From Bowdeniella nasicola (GTDB taxonomy: Bacteria; Actinomycetota; Actinomycetes; Actinomycetales; Actinomycetaceae): a stretch of 64,000 nt of DNA. The translations under genes and the position numbers were made by a program. Positions 33,127 through 41,000 of the stretch are shown piece after piece (the stretch's first letter is position 1; each line of letters starts with the position of its first letter). The notes below the pieces were generated by a model. That model was given only the letters and a program-made list of their open reading frames with translations. It was not told the origin of the DNA and did no database searches. Where the stretch lies: assembly GCF_900107735.1 (NCBI RefSeq), contig NZ_FNQV01000005.1:124001-188000 (forward strand), read 5' to 3'.

Positions 33127-33202
33127 CCACGAAAGTTTTTACTCCTCCTTCGTTAAGACGTTAAACGAGTGTGACCTTGGCACGAGCGCCGCAGACTTTT
33201 GC

Positions 33203-33208
33203 GACAAT
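33203..33208 (+). promoter_or_regulatory. -10 hexamer GACAAT for leaderless lpdA
   Basis: GACAAT ends 7 nt before GTG 33216. Confidence 0.5.
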
Positions 33209-33215
33209 GAGGAGC

Positions 33216-34712
33216 GTGACTGTGACATCTGAACAATCGAGCACCGCCCTGCCGCCCGACAGCCCCGCCGGCGCCCAATCATCCGGCTCCTCTCCGGTAC
33301 GTGCCGGCTCCCGCGTCGTCATCATCGGTGGTGGACCGGGTGGCTACGAAGCCGCCCTCGTGGCACGCCAGCTCGGCGCGGACGTCACCGTCATCGAGGA
33401 CCGCGGGATGGGCGGCTCTGCCGTCTTGACCGATGTCGTGCCCTCTAAGACGCTCATCGCCACGGCCGAGTGGATGACGCTGACCGAATCGGCGGCCGAA
33501 CTCGGCATTCACGCCGGCGATGGGGCCCCGAGCGTGGACCTTGACAAGGTCAACGAACGAGTCCGCGCGCTCGCCGCGCAGCAGGAGCGCGATATCGCGG
33601 GCCGGCTGGAAAAAGAGGGCATCCGGATCATCAGTGGCCGCGGCCGCTTAGGGCCGGCCACGAGCGCCGGCGGCAGCCGAATCGTCTACGCCGAAACCGG
33701 CGAACGCGTCCTCGAGCTCGAAGCCGAGATGGTCCTGATCGCCACGGGCGCGACCCCGCGCGAGCTCGCCGACGCCAAACCCGATGGCGAACGCATCCTC
33801 ACGTGGAAGCAGCTATATGAGCTGACCGAGCTACCGGAGCATCTCATCGTCGTCGGCTCGGGCGTCACCGGTGCGGAGTTCGCGGGCGCCTACGTCCAGC
33901 TCGGCGCGGACGTCACGCTCGTCTCCTCGCGGGTGCGGGTGCTACCGGGCGAGGACGAAGACGCCGCCGAACTCATCGAGACGATCTTTCGCCGCCGCGG
34001 CATGAGCGTGCTGTCCGAATCGCGTGCGCAGTCGGTCACGCGTACCGATGACGGCGTGCGCGTCACGCTCGCCGACGGCCGCGAAATCACCGGCTCGCAC
34101 TGCCTCATGGCGGTGGGCGCGATCCCGAACACCGCCGGCATCGGCCTGGAGGAAGCCGGCGTCAAACTGCGCGATTCCGGTCATATCGAGGTCGACCGGG
34201 TCTCGCGCACGACGGCGTTTCGCGTCTATGCGGCCGGTGACTGCACGGGCGTCTACCCGCTGGCTTCCGTCGCCGCGATGCAGGGCCGGATCGCGATGTG
34301 GCACGCACTCGGCGATGCCGTCTCGCCCCTGTCACTGACGGCCGTCGCCGCCAATATCTTCACCGCCCCCGAGATCGCGACGATTGGCGTCACCCAGGCC
34401 CAGATCGAATCCGGCGAGGTCGATGGTGCGATCACGCGCCTGCCCGTCGCCCGCAACCCGCGCGCGAAGATGCTCGGCATCAAGGAAGGCTTCGTCAAGG
34501 TCTTCTCCGACGCCGCCACGGGCGTCGTCATCGGCGCCGTCGTGGTGGCACCGCGCGCCTCCGAACTCATCTTCCCGCTGACGATCGCCGTTACGCAGCG
34601 GCTCACCGTCGACGAAGTCGCGAACGCCTTCACCATCTATCCCTCGCTGTCGGGAACACTCGGAGAGGCCGCCCGCACGCTGCATCACGTGGACGAGGAC
34701 GATGTCTACTAA
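33216..34712 (+). CDS. lpdA: LpdA-type NAD(P)H:quinone oxidoreductase (flavoprotein disulfide reductase fold)
   Basis: A FAD enzyme of about 498 residues. It has FAD-binding GGGPGGYEAALVARQLGADV, an NAD(P)-binding VVGSGVTGAEFAGAYVQLGA, a second FAD motif YAAGDCTGVYPLASVA and a C-terminal dimerisation domain. Where lipoamide dehydrogenases carry the redox CxxxxC, this protein reads GGSAVLTDVVPSKT, with no cysteine. That is the hallmark of mycobacterial-type LpdA (quinone reductase) rather than of a dehydrogenase-complex E3. GTG at 33216 is chosen over an open upstream extension because a -10 hexamer ends 7 nt before it. dapE starts 11 bp inside its end. Confidence 0.88.
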   Translation: MTVTSEQSSTALPPDSPAGAQSSGSSPVRAGSRVVIIGGGPGGYEAALVARQLGADVTVIEDRGMGGSAVLTDVVPSKTLIATAEWMTLTESAAELGIHAGDGAPSVDLDKVNERVRALAAQQERDIAGRLEKEGIRIISGRGRLGPATSAGGSRIVYAETGERVLELEAEMVLIATGATPRELADAKPDGERILTWKQLYELTELPEHLIVVGSGVTGAEFAGAYVQLGADVTLVSSRVRVLPGEDEDAAELIETIFRRRGMSVLSESRAQSVTRTDDGVRVTLADGREITGSHCLMAVGAIPNTAGIGLEEAGVKLRDSGHIEVDRVSRTTAFRVYAAGDCTGVYPLASVAAMQGRIAMWHALGDAVSPLSLTAVAANIFTAPEIATIGVTQAQIESGEVDGAITRLPVARNPRAKMLGIKEGFVKVFSDAATGVVIGAVVVAPRASELIFPLTIAVTQRLTVDEVANAFTIYPSLSGTLGEAARTLHHVDEDDVY

Positions 34713-35838
34713 CGCTGCGCGCACCCTGCCCGACCCGGCCACGACCTCACCCGCGGACCTCACCGCGGCGATGGTCGATATCTACTCGGTTTCCGACCAC
34801 GAAGGTCATCTCGCCGACGAGGTGGAACGCCACCTGCGCGCCTGCGGCCACCTGCACGTCGTGCGCGCCGGCGACGCGATCCTGGCGCGCACGAACGCCG
34901 GACGCGGCCGCCGCGTCATCATCGCGGGACACCTCGATACCGTGCCCGTCGCGAACAACATCCCGCACCGCCGTCAGGTCATCGACGGCGAGGACGTCAT
35001 TTGGGGCCGCGGCAGCGTCGACATGAAATCCGGCTGCGCCGTCCAACTGGCGCTCGCGGTCACGCTGCCAGAGCCCGCCATCGACGTCACGTGGGTGTTT
35101 TACGATCACGAAGAAGTCGACACTGACCGCTCGGGCCTCAAACGCCTGCTCGATACCCACCCCGAACTCATGGCGGACGCCGAATTCGGGATCCTCACCG
35201 AGCCCACGAGCGCCGCCATCGAAGGCGGCTGCAACGGCACGCTACGTGTGCGCGTCGACGTCACCGGGCGGGCCGCCCATTCGGCGCGGCACTGGCTGGG
35301 CAGCAACGCCATTCACCTTGCTGCCCCGGTCCTTGATCGGCTCGCGCGCTACGAGCCGCGCACCGTCACCGTCGATGGCTTGGACTATCGCGAATCGCTG
35401 TCGATCGTAAAAATCGAGGGCGGCATCGCCTTCAACGTCATCCCCGATGCCTGCCGGATCTGGATTAACTACCGCTACGCGCCCGATTCCACCAGCGAGC
35501 AGGCCTATGGCCGCGTCACAGAGCTCCTCGAAGGCATCGAGGCCAGCGTGAGTCTGGAGGATGCAGCCGACGGCGCCCGCCCGGGCCTAACCTCCGACCT
35601 CGCGCAGGATTTCGTCGCGGCAGCCAAGCGGCATGCCGGGGCCAGCGTCGGACCAAAATACGGCTGGACGGACGTGGCGCGCCTGTCGGCGGCGGGCATC
35701 CCGGCAGTCAACTTCGGGCCGGGCGATCCGACGCTTGCGCACACCGATGAGGAGAACTGCCCAATTAGCCACATCGAGGCATGCCACGCGGCGCTCCTCG
35801 CCTGGCTCCGGCAAGATGGGGCTCATGGCACCACGTAG
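34702..35838 (+). CDS. dapE: Succinyl-diaminopimelate desuccinylase
   Basis: M20-family zinc peptidase of 378 residues, removing succinate from N-succinyl-LL-diaminopimelate in lysine/peptidoglycan synthesis. Metal and catalytic residues are visible in AGHLDTVPVANN (His, Asp), GRGSVDMKSGCAV (bridging Asp) and YDHEEVD (Glu pair). The actinobacterial DapE form is the best fit among M20 members. ATG at 34702 overlaps the lpdA stop by 11 bp. Confidence 0.88.
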   Translation: MSTNAARTLPDPATTSPADLTAAMVDIYSVSDHEGHLADEVERHLRACGHLHVVRAGDAILARTNAGRGRRVIIAGHLDTVPVANNIPHRRQVIDGEDVIWGRGSVDMKSGCAVQLALAVTLPEPAIDVTWVFYDHEEVDTDRSGLKRLLDTHPELMADAEFGILTEPTSAAIEGGCNGTLRVRVDVTGRAAHSARHWLGSNAIHLAAPVLDRLARYEPRTVTVDGLDYRESLSIVKIEGGIAFNVIPDACRIWINYRYAPDSTSEQAYGRVTELLEGIEASVSLEDAADGARPGLTSDLAQDFVAAAKRHAGASVGPKYGWTDVARLSAAGIPAVNFGPGDPTLAHTDEENCPISHIEACHAALLAWLRQDGAHGTT

Positions 35839-36592
35839 ACGCACCTATCGTAAAGGCCCCGTCATGCTGCGCGGGAGGATGGTCCCCGAGGAAACGACCG
35901 ACGCCCGACTGCTCGATCCGGCGCAAGATGTCGACTGGCTGCATTCCGACCCGTGGCGGGTCATGCGCATCCAATCGGAGTTCGTCGAAGGCTTCGGCGC
36001 GCTCGCGGAGCTGGGCCCCGCAGTCTCGGTCTTCGGCTCGGCTCGCACACCGCAGGGCACGGCCGAATACGAACTCGGCGAAGAAGTCGGACGCCTGCTC
36101 GCCGAGCGGGATTATGCCGTCATCACCGGGGGCGGGCCCGGCGTCATGGAGGCCGCCAACAAGGGCGCCTGTGAGGCCGGTGGGCGCAGCGTCGGGCTCG
36201 GCATCGAACTACCCTTCGAGCAGGGTCTGAACCAGTGGGTCGACCTCGGCGTCAACTTCCGCTATTTCTTTGCCCGCAAGACGATGTTCGTCAAATACTC
36301 CGAAGGCTTCATCGTCCTGCCCGGCGGGTTCGGCACGCTCGATGAACTCTTTGAAGCAGCAACGCTCGTGCAAACGAAGAAGGTCCGCTCCTTCCCGATC
36401 GTCCTCGTCGGACGCACCTACTGGGAGGGCCTTGTGACCTGGCTGCGCACCACCATGCAGGCCGAGGGCAAGATCGGGGAGGCCGACCTCGACCGCATCC
36501 ACCTCGTCGATACCGCCGAGGAGGCCGTGGAGCTGATGACCAATGCGATCGATGAGCTGCGCCACCAGGTTCCCACGACGGATGGAATGTGA
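35825..36592 (+). CDS. LOG-family protein (TIGR00730, nucleoside-5'-monophosphate phosphoribohydrolase-like)
   Basis: About 255 residues with the Rossmann-like lysine-decarboxylase/LOG motif set: GGGPGVMEAANKGA and PGGFGTLDELFEA. Characterised members cleave AMP-type nucleotides to base and ribose-5-phosphate or act in cytokinin activation. ATG at 35825 (MAPRRRTYRK) sits within the dapE end; an ATG three codons upstream (35816) is an alternative. In actinobacteria this gene usually lies beside dapE, as here. Confidence 0.85.
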   Translation: MAPRRRTYRKGPVMLRGRMVPEETTDARLLDPAQDVDWLHSDPWRVMRIQSEFVEGFGALAELGPAVSVFGSARTPQGTAEYELGEEVGRLLAERDYAVITGGGPGVMEAANKGACEAGGRSVGLGIELPFEQGLNQWVDLGVNFRYFFARKTMFVKYSEGFIVLPGGFGTLDELFEAATLVQTKKVRSFPIVLVGRTYWEGLVTWLRTTMQAEGKIGEADLDRIHLVDTAEEAVELMTNAIDELRHQVPTTDGM

Positions 36593-36672
36593 CGACGCGA
36601 CTTAGGCGGGCTTGGTTGGCGCGGCGGGGTTAGAATAGAGGCGACAATCACGTTGGTGGAAGGATTTTACGC

Positions 36673-36840
36673 ATGGCCGCCATGAAGCCCCGCACGGGGG
36701 AGGGTCCGCTGGAAGTCACGAAAGAAGGCCGTGGCTTAGTCATGAGGGTACCGCTCGAAGGCGGTGGCCGACTCGTCGTCGAAATCTCCCAGCAGGAAGC
36801 TCAGGATCTCTACGAGGCGCTCAAGCCCGTCGTCGCCTAA
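36673..36840 (+). CDS. DUF3117 small conserved protein
   Basis: A 55-residue protein beginning MAAMKPRTGEGPLEVTKEGR, the highly conserved actinobacterial DUF3117. Function unknown. GGAAGG lies 10 bp before ATG 36673; an internal ATG three codons later is possible. It is followed 16 bp later by a strong bidirectional terminator. It sits in the standard place near dapE/LOG genes and the methyltransferase-htrA region. Confidence 0.9.
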   Translation: MAAMKPRTGEGPLEVTKEGRGLVMRVPLEGGGRLVVEISQQEAQDLYEALKPVVA

Positions 36841-36856
36841 GAGCTACAGCACCGAA

Positions 36857-36892
36857 AATCCCCCGCCGGGCTCGATGAGCCGGCGGGGGATT
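36857..36892. terminator. Strong bidirectional terminator
   Basis: AATCCCCCGCCGG (36857-36869) pairs with CCGGCGGGGGATT (36880-36892), with a 3-bp CTC/GAG extension in the loop and one bulged G. TTCTT follows on the plus strand and a GATTTTC tail on the minus strand. It separates convergent DUF3117 and methyltransferase genes. Confidence 0.85.
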
Positions 36893-36904
36893 CTTCGCGA
36901 CTAG

Positions 36905-37549
36905 TTAGCGGGTCGGTGGCCGGTTAATGGCGACGAGTAGCCCGTCGCCAGCGCCCAGCAGCACGGGGGTGAGGCGGTCATCATTACGCACCGAGCGCAC
37001 GAGCTCGCGCATCCGGACCGTATCCTCATCGCGGCGGGCCGGTTCGGGAACCAGATCGTGCCACAGCGCATTCGCGACGATGAGAATGCCACCGGGGCGC
37101 AGCATACGGATCGCGTGCGTGACGTACTCCGGGGTTTCTTCCGGATCCCCGTCAACGAAGACGAGATCGTAAGCGCCACCGGCAAGTCGCGGGAGGACAT
37201 CGAGCGCCCGGCCCCCGATGAGACGGGCCTGGGCGGGCTTTACCTTCATCGCGGTAAGAACCTCGCGAGCAGCCGCTTGGTATTCGGGCTCGACATCGAT
37301 TGAGGTCAGCACGCCGTCCGCATCCATCCCGGACAGCAGCCACGCGGCAGAGGTTCCGGTTCCCGTACCGATCTCGGCAACCGAGTGGGCGGCGGTCGCG
37401 GCCGCCAGCGCGCGCAGCGTGGCGCCGACGCCGATGGTTACCGGGCTGACGCCAAATTCCTCGGCGAGTACCCGCGCGCGAGCTGGCCCCTCGGGTTCGG
37501 GGATATAGCTTTCCGTAAATGCCCAACTTAGGGTCTTATCGCCAGTAAT
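36905..37549 (-). CDS. SAM-dependent O-methyltransferase with apparent ATT start codon
   Basis: A 214-residue class I methyltransferase of the catechol/caffeoyl-CoA type, with SAM motif I EIGTGTGTSAAWLL, an acidic SAM ligand in LTSIDVEPEY and the metal-site region LVFVDGDPEE. A full-length product needs translation from about 37549: no ATG, GTG or TTG occurs between the upstream stop and an internal ATG (37327) that would cut off motif I. ATT at 37547-37549 is preceded by a perfect GGAGG six bases upstream, giving start ITGDKTLSWAFTESYIPEPE. The downstream neighbour on the other strand is htrA, as in the mycobacterial Rv1220c region. Substrate unknown. Confidence 0.8.
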   Translation of the reverse strand: MTGDKTLSWAFTESYIPEPEGPARARVLAEEFGVSPVTIGVGATLRALAAATAAHSVAEIGTGTGTSAAWLLSGMDADGVLTSIDVEPEYQAAAREVLTAMKVKPAQARLIGGRALDVLPRLAGGAYDLVFVDGDPEETPEYVTHAIRMLRPGGILIVANALWHDLVPEPARRDEDTVRMRELVRSVRNDDRLTPVLLGAGDGLLVAINRPPTR

Positions 37550-37610
37550 GGTGAACCTCCAGACTCGCCGTTAACCAAAGTGTATCGAAAAGGGGGTCGG
37601 CGGCATGCCC

Positions 37611-37616
37611 TAAGGT
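37611..37616 (+). promoter_or_regulatory. -10 hexamer TAAGGT for leaderless htrA
   Basis: TAAGGT ends 7 nt before ATG 37624; no Shine-Dalgarno. Confidence 0.55.
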
Positions 37617-37623
37617 AAGTGCT

Positions 37624-38868
37624 ATGACACAGCCGCCGTCCTTCGCCTCGCCGAGTCCGCCCGGCGCGTACGAGACCGCGCCCATGACCTACCAACAAAG
37701 CGCGAGCCAGGCGCGCGCACCGCAGGTCTATCCGGAGCCGCCGCGGCGGCGGAAACAGCGGCGCCAGGGAGCCCCGGTCGCGTTCTGGCTGATGGCCATC
37801 ATTCTTGCCTTTGCTCTCGGGCTCGTCACGGGCGGCATCGCCGCACGAGAGTATTTCGGGCTGGGAGACCGGGCCCTGCCTAGCGTTCCCACTTCTCGGC
37901 AGGGCAGCGAACTCCCGCCTTCGGTGACCGCGGCACAATCGGATGTCGGCAAGGTCGCCAAGTCGGTCCTTAATTCGACGGTCTACATCGAGGCCTATAC
38001 CGGTAACGAGGGGGGCTCCGGTACCGGCTTCATCTACCGGTCGGACGGCACCATCGTGACGAACGCTCACGTTATTGCTCCCACGGGCTCGGTTGCCTCC
38101 GACATTACGGTCACCACTCCGGAGGGAGATCGCCTCCCCGCCAAGGTGGTGGGCCTGACATCCGAGTACGACATCGCCGTCATCACGATTGACGCCAGTG
38201 ACCTCACAGCCCTGCCGCTTGCCGATTCTTCGACGATCGCGGTCGGCGATGAAGTTGTCGCCGTGGGAGCTCCGCTCGGCCTCACGGGAACGGTCACAAC
38301 AGGCATTGTTTCCGCCACCGATCGGCCGGTGCGCAGCGGCGATGCGGAGACGACGTCGTTCATTAATGCGGTGCAAACGGATGCGGCCATCAATCCTGGA
38401 AACTCCGGCGGACCGCTCGTGAACATGGCCGGCCAAATGGTTGGGCTGAACTCGGCGATCGCGCAGCCTGTGGGTAACAGCCAGCAGGGGGTCGGGTCGA
38501 TCGGCCTCGGATTCGCGATTCCTTCGAGCCAAGTCGCACGTACGGCCGACGAGATTCTCGACAAGGGCTATGCGACCTACCCGATCATGGGGATCATGGT
38601 CGATATGTCCGATCGCCGGGTCGGAGCCCGCATTCTCGATGATGCCGAAAATTCTCCCGGCATCGTCGCCGGCGGCCCTGCCGAAGCATCCGGATTACGA
38701 GCGGGCGACCGCATCGTCACGGTGAACGGGAAGCGGATCGGCTCACCAACCGAGTTCATCGTCTACCTGCGCTCCTTGCAGCCTGGCCAGACCATCTCGG
38801 TCATCGCCGATCGCAATGGCGAGCAGGTCAAGGCCGAAGTCACCTTGGATGAGGCGCGCGCGAAGTAA
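37624..38868 (+). CDS. htrA: HtrA/DegP-family membrane-anchored serine protease with PDZ domain
   Basis: Envelope quality-control protease, 414 residues. It has a proline-rich cytoplasmic N-terminus (about 50 residues), one transmembrane helix (FWLMAIILAFALGLVTGGIA), a trypsin-like domain with catalytic His in VTNAHVI, Asp in YDIAVI and Ser in NPGNSGGPL, and a C-terminal PDZ domain from about residue 320 (GPAEASGLRAGDRIVTVNGK). Unlike mycobacteria, no sigE or anti-sigma gene lies between the methyltransferase and htrA; the 74-bp gap holds only divergent start signals. It is convergent with tatB. Confidence 0.94.
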   Translation: MTQPPSFASPSPPGAYETAPMTYQQSASQARAPQVYPEPPRRRKQRRQGAPVAFWLMAIILAFALGLVTGGIAAREYFGLGDRALPSVPTSRQGSELPPSVTAAQSDVGKVAKSVLNSTVYIEAYTGNEGGSGTGFIYRSDGTIVTNAHVIAPTGSVASDITVTTPEGDRLPAKVVGLTSEYDIAVITIDASDLTALPLADSSTIAVGDEVVAVGAPLGLTGTVTTGIVSATDRPVRSGDAETTSFINAVQTDAAINPGNSGGPLVNMAGQMVGLNSAIAQPVGNSQQGVGSIGLGFAIPSSQVARTADEILDKGYATYPIMGIMVDMSDRRVGARILDDAENSPGIVAGGPAEASGLRAGDRIVTVNGKRIGSPTEFIVYLRSLQPGQTISVIADRNGEQVKAEVTLDEARAK

Positions 38869-38883
38869 CGTCTGGACGTCGAG

Positions 38884-39324
38884 TTACGTTGCCTCGTCAT
38901 CGAAGGCGCCCGGCTCGCCCGGAGTGAACTGGTAGGGATTGCGGCGAGCGGCTCCTGGCGACATCGCCACCGGAGTGGCAGCCGCGAGTGGGGTCGCGGG
39001 GCTCGCGGGCATTCCGGGGGCCTCGCGTACCGGTGGTGCGAGGGCCGTAGGCGCGGCGGTTACCGGCGGCGGATCGTCGCGCAGCGCATCCCGTACGATC
39101 CGGCGCGGATCGTATTGCCGGGGATCCAGGCTCTTCAGATCGAGGTCGTTGAGATCCGGGCCGAGCTCCTCTTTGACACGGTCTTTCGCCTGCGTCGTAA
39201 AATCCTTCGCCTGGCGCACAAAACGACCGAACTGCGCGGCCGCTTTGGGCATGTTCTCTGGACCGATAACGATCAGAGCGATGACGATGATGATGAGGAG
39301 CTCAGCCCCGGAAAACGGCCCCAT
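38884..39324 (-). CDS. tatB: Sec-independent translocase protein TatB-like
   Basis: A 146-residue protein with one N-terminal transmembrane helix (SGAELLIIIVIALIVIGPEN) ending in the conserved Gly-Pro hinge, an amphipathic helix (MPKAAAQFGRFVRQAKDFTT) and a Pro/Ala-rich tail, as in TatB. The Glu in the helix (position 8) supports TatB over TatA. It starts 3 bp after mrp on the same strand. TatB by length and context. Confidence 0.85.
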   Translation of the reverse strand: MGPFSGAELLIIIVIALIVIGPENMPKAAAQFGRFVRQAKDFTTQAKDRVKEELGPDLNDLDLKSLDPRQYDPRRIVRDALRDDPPPVTAAPTALAPPVREAPGMPASPATPLAAATPVAMSPGAARRNPYQFTPGEPGAFDDEAT

Positions 39325-39327
39325 GAG

Positions 39328-40461
39328 CTACCTCGGGGATAAACCCAACGAGCGTCCGGCAAGACCGCGGGCGCGGTGGCCCAGGGAGTGCGCGAGCTCG
39401 GTCATGGCTTGCGCAGCCGGTGATTCCGGATGGGCGAGAACGATCGGCGTGCCGGTATCGCCGCCATCAGCGACGCCCGAATCGATGGGGACCTGTGCCT
39501 TGAGTTCGACGGGGTAACCGAGGATCGTCGTGAGGCGCTCGGCGACGGTCTGGCCGCCGCCGGAGCCGAAGAGCTCCAGACGCGAGCCATCGGCTTGCTC
39601 CAGCCAGCTCATGTTTTCCACGACCCCTACGACGTGCTGGCGCGTCTGACCCGCGATTGAGCCGGCCCGTTCAGCAACCTCCGCTGCCGCGGCCTGCGGG
39701 GTCGTGATGACGACGATCTCCGCATTGGGCAGGAGCTGGCCAACGCTAATCGCGACGTCTCCCGTGCCGGGCGGCAGGTCGAGCAGCAGGACATCGAGAT
39801 CACCCCAGTAGACGTCCCCGAGGAACTGCTGGACCGCACGGTGCAGCATCGGTCCGCGCCACACGACGGCGGTGTTGTCAGGCACAAACATGCCGATCGA
39901 AATGACCTTCACCCCGTTGGCGATGGGCGGCACGATCATGTCATCGATCTTTTGCGGCGCGTGCGTGACGCCGAGCATGCGCGGGATGGAAAAGCCGTAA
40001 ATGTCGGCATCGACGACTCCGACCTTCAGGCCTTGCGCGGCCATCGCGGCAGCGAGGTTCGCGGTCACGGACGACTTACCAACCCCGCCCTTACCGGAAG
40101 TGATGGCATAGACGCGGGTGAGGTTACCGGGCTTGGTGAAGGGAATCTCGGGCTCGGGAACGCCGCCGCGCAGCTTGGTGCGCAGCTCCTTTTTTTGCTC
40201 CTCGCTCATGACGCCCATTTCGACCTTGCAGCTCGTTGCGCCCTCGACCTTGCGCACGGCCTCGGTCACGTCGCCGGTGATCGTGTCCTTCAGCGGACAA
40301 CCGGCCGTCGTCAGATCAATGCCGACAGTGACATTGCCGGCGTCGTCAACCTCAACGGAGCGCACCATCCCGAGATCGGTGATGGGTTTTTTGATTTCCG
40401 GATCGAGGACCGTATCGAGTTGGGCGGTGATGGCTTCTATCGACGGGGGAGCTACAGTCAT
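39328..40461 (-). CDS. mrp: Mrp/ApbC-family Fe-S cluster carrier ATPase
   Basis: A P-loop ATPase of 377 residues that carries and delivers Fe-S clusters. The N-terminal MIP18/DUF59 domain (about residues 1-85: LDPEIKKPITDLGMVRSVEV) is followed by the deviant Walker A SGKGGVGKSSVTANLA and LLDLPPGTGD. The usual C-terminal CxxC of Mrp proteins is not evident to me. The ATG at 40461 (MTVAPPSIEA) is preferred over an ATG three codons upstream because TAGCAT ends exactly 7 nt before it. Confidence 0.9.
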   Translation of the reverse strand: MTVAPPSIEAITAQLDTVLDPEIKKPITDLGMVRSVEVDDAGNVTVGIDLTTAGCPLKDTITGDVTEAVRKVEGATSCKVEMGVMSEEQKKELRTKLRGGVPEPEIPFTKPGNLTRVYAITSGKGGVGKSSVTANLAAAMAAQGLKVGVVDADIYGFSIPRMLGVTHAPQKIDDMIVPPIANGVKVISIGMFVPDNTAVVWRGPMLHRAVQQFLGDVYWGDLDVLLLDLPPGTGDVAISVGQLLPNAEIVVITTPQAAAAEVAERAGSIAGQTRQHVVGVVENMSWLEQADGSRLELFGSGGGQTVAERLTTILGYPVELKAQVPIDSGVADGGDTGTPIVLAHPESPAAQAMTELAHSLGHRARGLAGRSLGLSPR

Positions 40462-40468
40462 ACCCTCC

Positions 40469-40474
40469 ATGCTA
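40469..40474 (-). promoter_or_regulatory. -10 hexamer TAGCAT for leaderless mrp
   Basis: On the minus strand TAGCAT is followed by GGAGGGT and then ATG 40461. The spacer could also act as a poorly spaced Shine-Dalgarno. Confidence 0.55.
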
Positions 40475-40487
40475 CGTGGCTTTTCAC

Positions 40488-41000
40488 CTACCGTTCGCGC
40501 TCGGCTAACTCCTCGTCCTCTTCCTCGCGGCTGGCCTGGAGCTCTTCCAGCATGTCGCGAATCTCGGAGCGGACGAAGTCGCGGGTTGCAACATCTTGGA
40601 GTGCCAGACGTAGGGCGGCGAGCTCGCGGGCGACGTATTCCGTGTCAGCGAGATTTCGCTCCGCGCGCTGCCGATCCTGCTCGGCGGTCACGCGGTCGCG
40701 GTCGTCCTGACGGTTTTGCGCAAGCAGGATAAGGGGCGCGGCGTAGGACGCCTGTAGCGAGAGCATGAGGGTCAGCGTCGTAAAGCCCAGTTCCACCTTG
40801 TCAAAGCGCAAGTTTTCCGGCCCCCAGGTATTCCACACGAGCCAACCGAAGACGAAGACGGAGAGCCACACGAGGAATTGCGGGGTGCCGGTAAAGCGCG
40901 CGATCGCTTCGGCGACGCGGCCGACGCCCTCGGATTCCAGGTCGACCTTGGGAACCCAGGATTTGCGGGTGGTTAGCGGGGTGTCGAGACGATCAGCCAT
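40488..41000 (-). CDS. DUF1003 membrane protein
   Basis: A 170-residue protein with two hydrophobic segments (FLVWLSVFVFGWLVWNTWGP; LGFTTLTLMLSLQASYAAPL) and the DUF1003 signature QASYAAPLILLAQNRQDDRDR, then a charged helical C-terminus (coiled-coil-like, Glu/Arg-rich) ending EEEDEELAERER. ATG at 41000 overlaps the stop of the CBS-domain gene by 8 bp, with GGTGGG upstream. Function unknown; in actinobacteria it usually sits between the CBS protein and mrp, as here. Confidence 0.88.
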   Translation of the reverse strand: MADRLDTPLTTRKSWVPKVDLESEGVGRVAEAIARFTGTPQFLVWLSVFVFGWLVWNTWGPENLRFDKVELGFTTLTLMLSLQASYAAPLILLAQNRQDDRDRVTAEQDRQRAERNLADTEYVARELAALRLALQDVATRDFVRSEIRDMLEELQASREEEDEELAERER

